A stretch of DNA of 64,000 nucleotides from Trichothermofontia sichuanensis B231 (lineage in GTDB: Bacteria; Cyanobacteriota; Cyanobacteriia; B231), in contig NZ_CP110848.1 in NCBI RefSeq assembly GCF_026240635.1, positions 2,871,741 through 2,935,740 of the forward strand, written 5' to 3'. Shown here one piece after another: positions 1 through 9,377 of the stretch (position 1 is the stretch's first letter; every line of letters begins with the position of its first letter). Below the pieces are notes generated by a model that was not told the DNA's origin, did not search any database, and saw only the letters and a list, made by a program, of their open reading frames with translations. Both the position numbers and the translations under genes were made by a program.

Positions 1-1511
1 ACGTGTAGGTGATGTTCAAAAACCTGGGTTGTACCCGACTGAATGGCAGCTTGAATCGCGTCGAGGTATTGCTGGGCCAAGTCTGGAGGTAAGACATCCT
101 GCAATTGTTGGCCAATCCGTTCTGTTGGGGTCATGACCAGTCCCACCCCTTTGGCCGGTTCGACATCAAGATAGGTCCCATCCTCATGCACCCGTAAAAT
201 CAGGTCTGGGATCGCATTCAAAATGGCCTGGTGACGGGCTTTACTTTGGTGCAGAGCGGTAATCGAATGCTTCAGGCTGGTGGCCATGCGGTTAAAAGCA
301 GTGGCCAAGCGATTGATTTCAATGAGATGACTCGGAGCGACCTGCTGATTCACATCTCCCTGCGCGAGCGCGACTGCCGCCTCCGAAATTTGTAGAATCG
401 GACGCGTTACCCAGGTAGCCGTCACTCCCCCAATTAAGATCGCTAGGATCAGAGCACTGCCACAGAGCCACAAGGTATTGTAGGTATTGGCCGTAATCTG
501 GGTCATGAAATCGGCTTCGGGAATCACGACCACCACCAACCAGTCCAACCCCAGACCGTCCTGCCAGGGGGTAACCGAGACAAACGCCTTTTGGTCATTA
601 ATCGGTAGAGACAGCAAAGAGGCGGTCGTAATTTGGGCGAAACTGCCAAAGCGATCGCGTAACTGGGTTGCCGTCAGTCGGATGAGTGGGTCCTGACTGT
701 GTAGGACATTCAACCGTTGCGCCTCACCCCGCACCTTCCGGTAGGGGGGTTCTGGGCTGGAACTGGCCACAATCAGGCCATCCCGTTCAATTACAAACAC
801 CTGCCCCCCGGGACTCACATGGATCGTGCGCAGAAAATCGCTGATCTGCGACAGGATTAAATCCACCCCGGAGACACCCACCAACCGCCCCGACGCATCG
901 TAAAGGGGATAGCTGGCAGACAGGGACAGGATTTCTGGACGATCAGACCATTGATAGATCGAACTCCATAGAGGTTTACCTGCAACTACGGCGTTGTAAT
1001 ACCAGGCATCTTCCTGAAAACGGTAGACTTCCGTTGCCAACCAGCGGCTGGGGTTACCGGTCTCATCCAGGGCATAGCGTTGATATTCAAAGCGATCGTT
1101 GGGCAGCATCCGTTCCACGTACAGGGTGCCGTCGTTCTCGCGACCCACGCCTAAAAAAGCCCCGCCTTCATTGCCGATATTGATGTAGCTCAAGTGTTTA
1201 AAGGTCTGCATCTGCTCCCAGAAAAAGCGGGTCATGGTTTCCTGGTCAGCCGGATTCAGAATGCCCAACCTAATCGCCTGCCCATTTAGACGGCTGATCT
1301 GGGCTGGGGTAGCCAAATAGTTGCTAAGTTGTTGCCGAACCTGATTGCTAGCCTGGGTACTCAGTTGGGTCGCCAGATCAGTCACCGCCTTCTGGCCATT
1401 GCGGAAGGAAAGATAGCCCACCAAGCCAACCATTACAACAATTTGCAGGACAAAAGGGACTACTAGGGTTGTCCGTAGTCGTAATTTAGGCATGGCAGGT
1501 AAGTGCGGCAT
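1..1511 (-). CDS. Membrane sensor protein (dCACHE-HAMP-PAS), C-terminus beyond the left edge
   Basis: Reading leftward from ATG 1511 (or in-frame ATG 1493, whose product begins MPKLRLRTTLVVPF) the frame stays open to base 1. A first membrane helix lies in the first 30 residues. A periplasmic sensor region follows with the Cache-like signature AWYYNAVVAGKPLWS and later ASYPLYDASGRLVGVSGVD. A second membrane helix near residues 338-360 leads into a HAMP segment (VTRPILQISEAAVALAQGD) and the start of a PAS domain (ALHQSKARHQAILNAIPDLI). The output domain, probably histidine kinase or cyclase, is outside the window. The N-terminal half resembles the kinase at 41129. The sensor class is clear; ligand and output are unknown. 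Confidence 0.8.
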   Translation of the reverse strand, partial: MPHLPAMPKLRLRTTLVVPFVLQIVVMVGLVGYLSFRNGQKAVTDLATQLSTQASNQVRQQLSNYLATPAQISRLNGQAIRLGILNPADQETMTRFFWEQMQTFKHLSYINIGNEGGAFLGVGRENDGTLYVERMLPNDRFEYQRYALDETGNPSRWLATEVYRFQEDAWYYNAVVAGKPLWSSIYQWSDRPEILSLSASYPLYDASGRLVGVSGVDLILSQISDFLRTIHVSPGGQVFVIERDGLIVASSSPEPPYRKVRGEAQRLNVLHSQDPLIRLTATQLRDRFGSFAQITTASLLSLPINDQKAFVSVTPWQDGLGLDWLVVVVIPEADFMTQITANTYNTLWLCGSALILAILIGGVTATWVTRPILQISEAAVALAQGDVNQQVAPSHLIEINRLATAFNRMATSLKHSITALHQSKARHQAILNAIPDLILRVHEDGTYLDVEPAKGVGLVMTPTERIGQQLQDVLPPDLAQQYLDAIQAAIQSGTTQVFEHHLH

Positions 1512-1953
1512 GGTGCTTCGCTAGCTCTCAAGGATCACTCCAAAACCCGTTGGCTTCAGGGATAACGACTCCAAGCGCGATCGTCGCCAGGGTTTGACTC
1601 CAGAACAACTCCCCCACAGAGTGGCAGCGAAACAGCCCAAAGACTTTTGCCTGCGCAATCCCCCTTAGCAGTGTGTGTGTCGGTAAATGGTTGCTCAACC
1701 ATGACTCCTTGCCGGATAACATTTTTGCTCAGTTGGTGTTATACCCCTGGGGCTTGATCGCGGTAGGGTCTTTATTCTAGCAAGCCTAATCTCACCCCTC
1801 CCATCCCACCCCTTGGGGTTTTCAACGGTACAAACCCTCCTTAGGCCATCATGCGATGGGCACTTAGCCTTGATTGCCTTAAGTTTAGCAGTAAGACATT
1901 TATCCTTGTTGACTATCCAAAAACCGGAGCTTTTCAACAATTCTAGGCCATAA

Positions 1954-1983
1954 AAGTTGATTTTCTTAAAGTTGATTTTCTTA
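1954..1983. repeat. 15-bp tandem duplication
   Basis: AAGTTGATTTTCTTA occurs twice head to tail with no mismatch. It lies in a non-coding gap. Confidence 0.85.
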
Positions 1984-2213
1984 ACGAATAGATTCCCGAT
2001 CGCATCACTGCCTGCCACACGATCACCGATCCGGAATCACCTGCTAATGAAATCAGCTTCTCGATCAGGTTAAAAATAGCTAGGATCTAGCATACTTGAT
2101 AGTCAGCAAGTCGTATTCTTATTGTTTAATTGTCTGCTTAAAAGCGGAGTCGGATTGCCTAGTTCGGATGGAAGCGAGTCATCTATCACAACACTATTAC
2201 AAAAATCCAAATG

Positions 2214-2247
2214 TTCACCTAACTTTCACCTAACTGTTCACCTAACT
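2214..2247. repeat. Three copies of TTCACCTAACT
   Basis: The 11-mer TTCACCTAACT starts at 2214, 2225 and 2237, the last two separated by one extra base. The function is unknown; direct repeats of this kind can be regulator sites, but no gene start is nearby. Confidence 0.8.
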
Positions 2248-2323
2248 TCTTAACTAACCTCCTACTGGTGTCGCGATCGAGCGAACCATGAGGAAAAGTC
2301 TAGTCCGATTGCGGCGGTATCCC

Positions 2324-2347
2324 TGTCACTAACTTAAGTTAGTGACA
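2324..2347. repeat. 24-bp perfect palindrome
   Basis: TGTCACTAACTT is followed directly by its reverse complement AAGTTAGTGACA with no spacer or mismatch. This looks like a dimeric-repressor operator or the remnant of an element end. There is no T-tract, so it is not a typical intrinsic terminator. Confidence 0.8.
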
Positions 2348-2468
2348 CGAGCCTATCTCCCACCTCCTTTTGCGCCCTTGCAGTCAGCGATATCTATCCT
2401 CTTGTTAAGCACCCTTCTTGTTATGTGCTATTGAGGCACTGAGAGTACTGTAAATTGAAACATAAGCT

Positions 2469-2688
2469 CTGGTTGGTTGACAAATCCTTTCCCCTTTCAC
2501 GAGGAGAGGACAGGAAACAGGAAACAGAGACAGTCGATCAGTTGCCCTGACTTCTCCCTGCTCTATCCTCACTCCTAAATTCCTTATCCAACCAGGGGCG
2601 AAGTTTACCTAAAACCTTCACCCCAACCCCTCTCCCCCTTTGGTAGAGGGTTAGGGTGAGGGTAGTCTGAGTGTTGTCAGTCAATCAG
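2469..2688. mobile_element. MITE-like element, family 3
   Basis: The left end CTGGTTGGTTGACAAATC and the reverse complement of the right end, CTGATTGACTGACAACACTC, form imperfect terminal inverted repeats. Inside are a GGAAACAG-rich tract and a CCCTCTCCC...GAGGGTTAGGG stem. Related copies lie at 27822-28108 and 30016-30244, with a half copy at 49151-49212. It has no coding capacity. Confidence 0.6.
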
Positions 2689-3137
2689 AACATCAGCCTT
2701 ATCAATGCAAATTTTATTAAAGAAAAGAAAAGAAAAGATAAGTCTTGTCCTGATAAACAGCCTTCTTACCTCCACTAGGTCAGTTCAACACCCAAACTTC
2801 ACCACCGCAGAAAAGCCTAAGGGAGAATAGTGATAGGTAACCAAGTGTTGTCAACTATTCTCCCTCAAATCGTGCGTTGATTCCAAAGACTACTTCGGCA
2901 TCGACGTTTTCCATTAAAGCAACCAAATGTGGAAAAGTTGTGGAGTCCTGGCTGGCCGACCCAGCCGGCAATCGATGTTGAGTAGCACAGGCCCCCCACC
3001 CAAGATTGGTGACGATTCGACGGCCACTGAGCGATCAGCGGCTGTGCCACCCCCCAAGTATCTATCAAAATTCAGTCTTTTCACTGAGTCAGGTTCAGTA
3101 TTTTCACGTAAGTAGGGATGGATCGGCTGGAAGGCGG

Positions 3138-4232
3138 TTAAGGTACCTGTGATGCTTCCCAGTACTGCTCTACCTGGGCTTGATCCAGATCCCGGCCAAT
3201 CAACACCAATCGGGTTTGGCGAACCTCATCTGCCCGCCAGGGCCGATCGTAGAAATAATCAAACCGGGGGCCGACCCCTTGCAACACCAACCGCATGGGC
3301 TTGCCGGGCACGGTTACAAAACCCTTGATCCGATAAATTTCCATCGTTTGGACGAGGTGCGTGAGGCGATCGACCAAGGGTTTTGGCTCGAAGGCACGAT
3401 CGCTCTGGAGATAGACTGCATTGATGTGATCGTCGTGCTCGTGATCTTCCTCCGTATCGTGGTGGCTGGGGCGTTGCTCCAGGTTGTCTTCAACGGCTGC
3501 ATTAAAACCCAGGAGGAGTTCGGATTCAATTTGGCCCTGGTGGCAGGGAAGCACCCGTACACCCGCCGGGATCTGATCGGCTAACCAAGTTTGGACTTGG
3601 GTAATCGTAGCGGCCTCCAGACGATCAGTTTTCGTCAATAACACCAGATCGGCACAATTGAGCTGATCTTCAAAGAGTTCGGCGATCGGGGTTTCGTGTT
3701 CCAGGTTGGGATCAGCCTGTCGTTGGGCTTCCAGTTGCGTCAGATCGCCGACCAACTGCCCAGCGGCCAGTGCCTCCCCATCAACGACCGCAATTACCCC
3801 ATCCACGGTTGCCCCTGTACGAATTTCTGGCCAGCGGAAGGCTTGTACTAGGGGTTTGGGGAGGGCCAGACCAGAGGTTTCGATCAGGATGCAGTCGATG
3901 TGATCGCGCTGTTTTAGCAGGGCTTGCATCGCGGGGAGAAATTCCTCCTGAACCGTGCAGCATAGGCAACCATTGGTTAGTTCAACAATCTGGGGGACGG
4001 TTGGGGTCGGATGGGTCCCACCCTTGGCCTGACCATTGGCTTCCGGCTCGACCGCAGAGTCCTCGCAGATTTGACAGGCGCGCAGCAGTTCCCCATCAAT
4101 ACCAACTTCCCCAAATTCGTTGACCAGCACAGCAATCCGGCGACCTGCTGGGTGTTGGAGCAAGTGGCGTATGAGGGTGGTTTTCCCGGCTCCCAGGAAG
4201 CCCGTAATCACGGTAACGGGAATTTTATGCAT
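3138..4232 (-). CDS. cobW: CobW-type G3E GTPase / metallochaperone
   Basis: This 364-residue protein has the G3E GTPase layout of COG0523. The P-loop GFLGAGKT is at residues 11-18, the metal-binding NGCLCC motif follows an ELT segment near residue 100, and a TKTD nucleotide-specificity motif lies near residue 200. A histidine/acid-rich stretch (SHHDTEEDHEHDDH) near 254-267 precedes the C-terminal CobW domain. Such proteins use GTP hydrolysis to deliver Co, Zn or other metals to client proteins. The clustered His and Asp are a likely metal-binding loop. It lies 67 bases downstream of ycf51 on the same strand. Which metal it handles cannot be told from the sequence, so the symbol reflects family naming rather than proven cobalamin function. 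Confidence 0.85.
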   Translation of the reverse strand: MHKIPVTVITGFLGAGKTTLIRHLLQHPAGRRIAVLVNEFGEVGIDGELLRACQICEDSAVEPEANGQAKGGTHPTPTVPQIVELTNGCLCCTVQEEFLPAMQALLKQRDHIDCILIETSGLALPKPLVQAFRWPEIRTGATVDGVIAVVDGEALAAGQLVGDLTQLEAQRQADPNLEHETPIAELFEDQLNCADLVLLTKTDRLEAATITQVQTWLADQIPAGVRVLPCHQGQIESELLLGFNAAVEDNLEQRPSHHDTEEDHEHDDHINAVYLQSDRAFEPKPLVDRLTHLVQTMEIYRIKGFVTVPGKPMRLVLQGVGPRFDYFYDRPWRADEVRQTRLVLIGRDLDQAQVEQYWEASQVP

Positions 4233-4299
4233 CTTAAAAATTGGGTTAATGGCGTTAGATGGTCACAATTCAGGGTATCTCCTCCGCCAATCCCTGCGC

Positions 4300-4827
4300 T
4301 TAGCTAGCAATAGGTGGGGGGAGTTGACGCAGGCGATCGCCGTAAATGTCAATTTTGAGATCGGGATCATTGCGTTGTGCCAGCGATCGTTGGACTTGGC
4401 CAAGGATCAAGGGTTGGGAGATACCCGGTTGTGGGTGGAGAATGGTGCGAGCGCGGATAGTGAGTTTGGCATCATTCTGACTACCGCGACCGAGGGAGTA
4501 GAGGTCACTGGCCGCCTGCTGGAGGGTGGCCTCTAATTCAGACCGCGTAATCGTATTGGGGACGCTGATCACGGCCTGGTTGGCCCCATTGTCATAGACA
4601 ACCACATAGCGGACTGCGCCAGGAACACTGGTGCGGGCAATGGGAAAGAGGCTGAGGGCGAACAGGCCAGTGGTTAACACGAGCATAAAGCCCGTAGTCC
4701 CCACTAGCCGGAAGCGAATTCCCCACTTTAGGGCAAAGCTAATCCCGGCCACAACCGCACACACAATCGTCAAGATCCCCGCCCATTGGGTCAGGGTCAG
4801 AAAGGTTTCTGGACTGAGGGTCATCAT
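4300..4827 (-). CDS. ycf51: Ycf51 family membrane protein
   Basis: The start at 4827 (or the adjacent ATG at 4824) gives about 175 residues. The protein opens with TLSPETFLTLTQWAG and two hydrophobic segments (about residues 8-28 and 38-58), with RFRLVGTTGFMLVLTTGLFA between and through them. This is the pattern of the cyanobacterial/plastid Ycf51 family. The soluble remainder ends in a proline-rich tail. The frame stays open to an ATG at 4878, but those extra 17 codons are partly encoded by a MITE-like repeat that begins at 4870, so the internal start is preferred. The molecular function of Ycf51 is not established as far as I know. Confidence 0.8.
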   Translation of the reverse strand: MMTLSPETFLTLTQWAGILTIVCAVVAGISFALKWGIRFRLVGTTGFMLVLTTGLFALSLFPIARTSVPGAVRYVVVYDNGANQAVISVPNTITRSELEATLQQAASDLYSLGRGSQNDAKLTIRARTILHPQPGISQPLILGQVQRSLAQRNDPDLKIDIYGDRLRQLPPPIAS

Positions 4828-4869
4828 AGCGTTTGATCGCGCTCCCTTAGCGATGGCTTTCTCACTATA

Positions 4870-4974
4870 TATAGTCATTACAATTTAGGCTGAAACAGCA
4901 CCCTCACCCCCCCTCTCTCCCTCACTGGGAGGAGGGAGTCAAAAATTGTATCGTTCTTATTTGAATTTACCATA
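4870..4974. mobile_element. MITE-like element, family 1
   Basis: This 105-bp element runs from TATAGTCATTACAATTTAGG to TTTGAATTTACCATA. The ends are imperfect inverted repeats (TATAGTCAT / TATGGTAAAT) beginning and ending in TA. The interior has GGCTGAAACAGCACCCTCAC and a CCCTC...GGGAG stem. Other copies are at 24996, 25968, 32369 (nested), 49230 and 62186. Confidence 0.7.
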
Positions 4975-5030
4975 TTTCTGATTTCTGTACGGATATTTCT
5001 AAATGGGGATCTCTCAATGGCTTAACAATT

Positions 5031-5082
5031 CCCCATTCCCTGTTGCCTGTTCCCCGTTCCCTATTCCCTATTCCCTATTCCC
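5031..5082. repeat. Degenerate CCCTATT / CCCTGTT tract
   Basis: Directly downstream of sufU lies a run of ATTCCCTGTTGCCTGTTCC and repeated CCCTATT units. Its reverse complement reads as GGGAACAG/GGGAATAG repeats. The same motif has entered the coding sequence of rsmB (35621-35700). Confidence 0.75.
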
Positions 5083-5580
5083 TCAAGCCTCCTCCCCTTC
5101 ATTACTAACGTAGCCCTCCTCAGGGGTTACGGCCTGAGGTTCGAGGGCGGCTCGCAGCGTATGCCAGGACAGGGTGGCACATTTGATCCGTACAGGGAAC
5201 TGGGCAACGCCTTGCATCACATTGAGTTTACGCAGTTCCTTGGGAAATTCTGCCTCCCCCTTCATCATGCGTTGGAAACGCTGCACCATTTCTAACGCTT
5301 CGGCAACGGTCTTACCGCGCAGGGCTTCGGCCATCAGGTCAGCAGACGCGATCGCGATCGCGCACCCTTCACCCTCAAATTTGACATCGGCAATCCGGCT
5401 CTCTCCATTGTCCGCATCCGGTGGGGCAAGGTGCACGGTCAGTTCGATCGTATCGCCGCAGGAAGGGTTATGGCCGCGTTGCTGGCGATCAATGGGATTG
5501 GTTTTGCCTTTGTGGCGCGGTTTTTTGTAGTGGTCAAGGATGACCTGTTGGTAGAGGTCGCGCAGGTTGCCCAGGGTCAT
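5083..5580 (-). CDS. sufU: SufU/IscU-type iron-sulfur cluster assembly protein
   Basis: This 165-residue protein starts MTLGNLRDLYQQVILDHYK, the usual opening of SUF-system NifU-like proteins. The three cluster or zinc-binding cysteines are in place: NPSCGD near residue 41, GEGCAI near 72 and RIKCATL near 134. SufU accepts sulfur from SufS and passes it to the SUF machinery. The family is usually about 145-150 residues, so this one has a short acidic C-terminal tail (EEGYVSNEGEEA). Its start overlaps the end of the 5-formyl-THF cyclo-ligase frame by 47 bases, suggesting co-transcription. Confidence 0.88.
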   Translation of the reverse strand: MTLGNLRDLYQQVILDHYKKPRHKGKTNPIDRQQRGHNPSCGDTIELTVHLAPPDADNGESRIADVKFEGEGCAIAIASADLMAEALRGKTVAEALEMVQRFQRMMKGEAEFPKELRKLNVMQGVAQFPVRIKCATLSWHTLRAALEPQAVTPEEGYVSNEGEEA

Positions 5581-6220
5581 GGCCTGTCAAGTTTTGTCCC
5601 GTCAAGGTTTGTCCAGTTTGCCTCTCTGATCCTAGCAGGGCTGACTCCCCTCTTGGAGACAGAAAGAGACCCGTTTCCGTGCAGACAGCATGTAGGGGAC
5701 GATCCCACGGGTCAATTGGGAGGCTAGGCACATAGGCGTTGTCAAATACCAGCCCGATCGTCGGTTGGGTTTGCCAGTCCGGATCCGCCAGCAGGCGATC
5801 GTAGTAGCCACCGCCATACCCCAGACGATAACCCCGGCGATCGCAGGCTACCGCCGGAATGAGGATCAAATCGATATCGGCGGGATAGAGGCGCGGTGCG
5901 GTGGGCAGGGGTTCTTGAATGCCATAGGGTCCGCTTATCAGAGGATCAGCGGGTGACCAATGATGCCAGATCAATGTGTTGTCTTGGCAGCGGGGGCAGC
6001 CCCAGCAGCGATCGGTACTGGCGATCATTAGGGGCATGAGGTCCGGTTCCTGGCGAATGCTGAAGTAGGCTAGAATGGTTCGCGCCCGTTGAAACCACGG
6101 CGACGATCGCAGGTGGTCGCAAATTTGCTGGCTTTTGCGCTGCCATTCGTTGAGAGACAAGGCCCGCCGCTGCTGTAGCCATTGGCGCCGCAGAATGGAT
6201 TTGGACACGAGAGATGACAT
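5534..6220 (-). CDS. 5-formyltetrahydrofolate cyclo-ligase
   Basis: From ATG 6220 this gives 228 residues (an in-frame TTG lies at 6235). It has the MTHFS/YgfA pattern: a basic N-terminus KSILRRQWLQQRRAL, ILAYFSIRQEPDLMPL, and the signature GYRLGYGGGYYDRLL that binds ATP and folate. The enzyme converts 5-formyl-THF to 5,10-methenyl-THF in one-carbon metabolism. The C-terminus is about 35 residues longer than usual and contains a low-complexity TGQTLTGQNLTG stretch encoded by GTCAAGGTTTG-like repeats; this extension overlaps the sufU start. The assignment is firm; the extension is unexplained. Confidence 0.88.
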   Translation of the reverse strand: MSSLVSKSILRRQWLQQRRALSLNEWQRKSQQICDHLRSSPWFQRARTILAYFSIRQEPDLMPLMIASTDRCWGCPRCQDNTLIWHHWSPADPLISGPYGIQEPLPTAPRLYPADIDLILIPAVACDRRGYRLGYGGGYYDRLLADPDWQTQPTIGLVFDNAYVPSLPIDPWDRPLHAVCTETGLFLSPRGESALLGSERQTGQTLTGQNLTGHDPGQPARPLPTGHP

Positions 6221-6370
6221 AACGGGATCAGCCAATATCCTCTAGGTTGGGCGGGTTTACAAAGGTGTTCGGTTTCTAGGAGAGAGTTGAGGGCAACCCG
6301 CCCCTACAAAGATGTGATAACGCATCAATCCCATGCGTCAATTTGAGGGATCAAGAGACATCAACCTTCA

Positions 6371-6424
6371 TGGGTACTCGTGGGTACTCGTGGGTACTCG
6401 TGAGTACTTATGGGTACTCATGGG
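6371..6424. repeat. 10-bp tandem repeat at the 3' end of speA
   Basis: Five units of TGGGTACTCG (the fourth and fifth with changes) plus a partial sixth run head to tail. The tract covers the speA stop codon (TAA at 6410-6408) and the last codons of the gene. Because of the gene orientation, the repeat encodes the C-terminal HEYP and continues downstream. Confidence 0.9.
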
Positions 6425-8420
6425 TCAAATAGGTATAACGGCTTAGACTGCGTTCATAGTTCGAGAGCAATAACTGGGATTCCTGAAGCGTAATCCGATG
6501 ATCTTGCAGGGCTTGCTCCGTTTGTTTACGGATATTTTCTACCAGATCTTCCGAGTTATATTGCACATAACTCAGAACCTCAGTCATGGTATCCCCTTTA
6601 ACAACATGTTCAATAGCATACCCCTTAGGGGTAAGCTTAATATGAATCGCATTGGTATCGCCAAACAGGTTATGGAGATTACCCATAATTTCCTGATAGG
6701 CTCCTCCCAAAAAAAGACCTAGATAGTAGGGTTCACCAGGTTTGAGCGGATGCAATTCCAGCACTGATTTCACATCCCGCAGATCAATAAATTGATCGAT
6801 TTTGCCATCACTATCGCAGGTGAGATCTGCGAGGGTGGCTCGTTCTGTCGGTTCTTCATCCAGACGGTGAATTGGCATGATCGGAAAAAGTTGATCAATA
6901 GCCCAACTATCCGGTACCGATTGGAAGACGGATAAATTGATGTAGTAAATCGATGCCATGATTTTTTCCAAATCTTCCAGATCATCGGGCACATAGTCCT
7001 GTTGACGGACAATCTGTTGAATCTTACGACAACAGGCCCAGTATAACCGTTCTGCCTTGGCCCGATCGCGCAAACTTAGATACCCAAATGCAAACAGACT
7101 AATCGCCTCTTCCTTAAATTGGGTAGCATCATGGTAGGCTTCTTGATAATTCTCTTCACTGATGGACTGATAGGTTTCGTAGAGATTGCGCACAATCAGA
7201 TGATCCCCACTCTGCACCGGATCGGGCGTTTCAGTCGGGACTTCACTAATCCCTAAAACGTCAAAAATCAAGACCGATTGATGGGAGGCGATCGCGCGTC
7301 CACTTTCGCTAATCAGGGTTGGTACAGTAATCGCCTGTCCCTCACAGGCTTCCTTAACTTCTGCCACGATGTCATTGGCGTAGTTTTGCATATTGTAGTT
7401 TTTCGAGGCATGGAAGTTAGTTTTGGAGCCGTCGTAATCAACCCCCAGCCCTCCCCCAACGTCAAGGTAGCGCATATCAGCACCCAGCTTGGCTAGCTGA
7501 ACGTAAATCTGACTCGCTTCCCGAATGGCATCTTTAATCACACTAATGGCCGAAATTTGCGAGCCAATGTGAAAATGTAATAGTTGTAAACAGTGCAGCA
7601 ACCCCGCTTCCCGTAACTGCTCAACCGCATCCAGGATTTCGGGAATCGTTAGCCCAAATTTAGCCCGATCGCCCGTGGAGCATCCCCAACGCCCCACGCC
7701 CTTACTGCTGAGTTTGGCCCGGACCCCGACGATCGGTTCAATCTTCAACTTGCGACTGGCTGCAATCACTAGGGGGACCTCTTCCACCTGCTCTAGGACA
7801 ATAATCGACAACTTGCCCAACCGTTGAGCCAGCATCGCTGTTTCAATATATTCCCGATCTTTATAGCCATTACAAATCAGCAAGGCTCCTGGCGTATCCA
7901 ACAGCGACAGGGCAATCAGTAACTCTGGCTTTGATCCGGCTTCCAGACCAAACTGGTGAGGCTTACCAAAGCGTACTAAATCTTCCACTAAATGGCGGTG
8001 TTGGTTACATTTAACCGGAAATACCCCCTGATAGGTACCCGCATAGCTGTAGCGGGCGATCGCCTTGGCAAAACACGCATTTAACCGTTCAATCCGATCT
8101 TCCAAAATGTCAGAGAAACGAATCAATAGCGGCAGTTCCAAGTTGCGCTGCTTAAGCGCATTGACCAATTCAAACAGGTCTAATGACCCCCCGCGATCGG
8201 CCTTGGGGGAAACCGTCACATGGCCGGCGGCATTGATCGAAAAGTATGGCTCGCCCCAACCATTGATACGATAAAGTTCCTCACTGTCCTCGATCGTCCA
8301 TGCCGAGGTGGCTAACCCAGGTACTGATGTCGATCGCGCCGCTCCATCTGTAACCAGCAGCGATGGCACATCCCCATTCTCCTGAGCAACAGCCGTCGAT
8401 TGTTCCAACTTTGAACCCAT
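6408..8420 (-). CDS. speA: Biosynthetic arginine decarboxylase
   Basis: This 670-residue PLP enzyme has an alanine-racemase-fold barrel. The PLP-lysine motif is in [15 protein letters not shown] near residue 137, the glycine-rich phosphate loop is [13 protein letters not shown] near 320, and [20 protein letters not shown] follows. The length and order match bacterial SpeA, which makes agmatine from arginine and CO2 in polyamine synthesis. The gene is divergent from ndk across a 90-base gap that must hold both promoters. The stop codon lies in a 10-bp tandem repeat, so the exact C-terminus may vary between strains. Confidence 0.95.
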   Translation of the reverse strand: MGSKLEQSTAVAQENGDVPSLLVTDGAARSTSVPGLATSAWTIEDSEELYRINGWGEPYFSINAAGHVTVSPKADRGGSLDLFELVNALKQRNLELPLLIRFSDILEDRIERLNACFAKAIARYSYAGTYQGVFPVKCNQHRHLVEDLVRFGKPHQFGLEAGSKPELLIALSLLDTPGALLICNGYKDREYIETAMLAQRLGKLSIIVLEQVEEVPLVIAASRKLKIEPIVGVRAKLSSKGVGRWGCSTGDRAKFGLTIPEILDAVEQLREAGLLHCLQLLHFHIGSQISAISVIKDAIREASQIYVQLAKLGADMRYLDVGGGLGVDYDGSKTNFHASKNYNMQNYANDIVAEVKEACEGQAITVPTLISESGRAIASHQSVLIFDVLGISEVPTETPDPVQSGDHLIVRNLYETYQSISEENYQEAYHDATQFKEEAISLFAFGYLSLRDRAKAERLYWACCRKIQQIVRQQDYVPDDLEDLEKIMASIYYINLSVFQSVPDSWAIDQLFPIMPIHRLDEEPTERATLADLTCDSDGKIDQFIDLRDVKSVLELHPLKPGEPYYLGLFLGGAYQEIMGNLHNLFGDTNAIHIKLTPKGYAIEHVVKGDTMTEVLSYVQYNSEDLVENIRKQTEQALQDHRITLQESQLLLSNYERSLSRYTYLTHEYP

Positions 8421-8510
8421 GTACGCAATCTCCCTCGCCTATGCGACCGACTGTCAGTGTATCGTATCTATATTTGCCCAGTCTTAGTGAGTCGCCAGGA
8501 GCACAGTGTC

Positions 8511-8960
8511 GTGGAAAGAACGTTTATTGCCATTAAACCCGACGGCGTTCAACGGGGATTAGTGGGGGAGATCATTGGCCGTTTTGAGCGCAAAGGCTTC
8601 ACCTTGGTGGGCCTCAAGCTCCTCAATGTAAGCCAGGAACTGGCCGAATCCCACTATGCCGTTCACCGGGAACGCCCCTTCTTTAAAGGCTTGGTGGAAT
8701 ACATTACGTCTGGTCCGGTAGTCGCAATGGTGTGGGAAGGCGATGGGGTCGTCGCTGCCGCCCGCAAGTTGATCGGGGCCACCAATCCCCTAACGGCAGA
8801 ACCCGGTACGATTCGGGGCGATTTGGCCATCAACATCGGTCGTAACCTCATTCACGGCTCGGATGCGATCGAGACCGCCCAACAGGAAATCGGCCTCTGG
8901 TTTACCGACGCCGAACTGGTGGGCTGGGAACCGACCCTCAGCCCCTGGCTCCATGAATAA
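8511..8960 (+). CDS. ndk: Nucleoside diphosphate kinase
   Basis: The GTG at 8511 is preferred: it gives the standard 149 residues starting (M)[19 protein letters not shown] and has AGGAG nine bases upstream. The active-site histidine is H115 in [15 protein letters not shown], and the nucleotide-binding residues are in the usual places ([19 protein letters not shown]). The enzyme balances NTP pools by phosphate transfer through the histidine. A longer frame from 8457 adds 18 residues with no family match. Confidence 0.95.
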   Translation: MERTFIAIKPDGVQRGLVGEIIGRFERKGFTLVGLKLLNVSQELAESHYAVHRERPFFKGLVEYITSGPVVAMVWEGDGVVAAARKLIGATNPLTAEPGTIRGDLAINIGRNLIHGSDAIETAQQEIGLWFTDAELVGWEPTLSPWLHE

Positions 8961-9377
8961 CCCTGGGGCGCGGGATTAGAAAGATTCACGCAGATTCACG
9001 CCATTGACCATCAATCCCAATTGTTTAACTGCTTGATGGCTGCATAAGTGAACCTCGCGGGTGAGATAAGAAAGTCTAAAGCTTGTCTCGCTGCAAATCT
9101 GGCAACCTAAATTTGATGGGTTGGGTTAAACACAGAGCAACCCAACCCATTGAATCGCTTGGGCCTTGCAGGCTCGACACCCACCTGCCATCCCTGATTT
9201 CCATCCCGGCATCGCTTACCACCAGCCTGCCCACTGCATCAATTCCCCCCACGAACGGGTAGTCATTTCACCGCTAATTACCGCCATAACCAAGGGAGAT
9301 TTCCGAAACATTTGGCAAAAATACTTAATGTTTTTTAATATAGAGAAAGCGGTCTAGCGGGGGTTAAGACATTAGTT
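8961..9377. other. Intergenic region with a 12-bp hairpin
   Basis: No gene is seen. The main structure is a perfect inverted repeat at 9116-9150. Short GATTCACGC direct repeats occur near 8984-9000. Confidence 0.5.
9116..9150. repeat. Perfect 12-bp inverted repeat (hairpin)
   Basis: ATGGGTTGGGTT at 9116-9127 pairs with AACCCAACCCAT at 9139-9150 across an 11-base loop. It lies between ndk and the next gene. There is no U-tract, so it may be a processing or attenuation hairpin rather than a classic terminator. Confidence 0.7.

Larger units (their letters stand above)
1512..3137. other. Long gene-poor gap with short repeats
   Basis: I see no convincing gene. Short frames here lack family signatures and pass through repeats. 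Visible structure: a 15-base tandem duplication (AAGTTGATTTTCTTA, 1954-1983), three copies of TTCACCTAACT (2214-2247), a 24-base perfect palindrome (2324-2347) and a family-3 MITE-like element (2469-2688). The remainder is moderately AT-rich. Confidence 0.6.

Noticed and set aside
1695-2018. 107-codon frame in the left gap
   Set aside because: It runs through the 15-bp tandem repeat (giving KINFKKINF) and has no recognisable domain.
2280-2350. GAGGAAAAGTCTAGTCCG resembling the conserved RNase P RNA segment
   Set aside because: The match is short and the other conserved RNase P elements are not found around it.
6371-6424. Possible CRISPR array
   Set aside because: Units are 10 bp and contiguous without spacers; it is a minisatellite.
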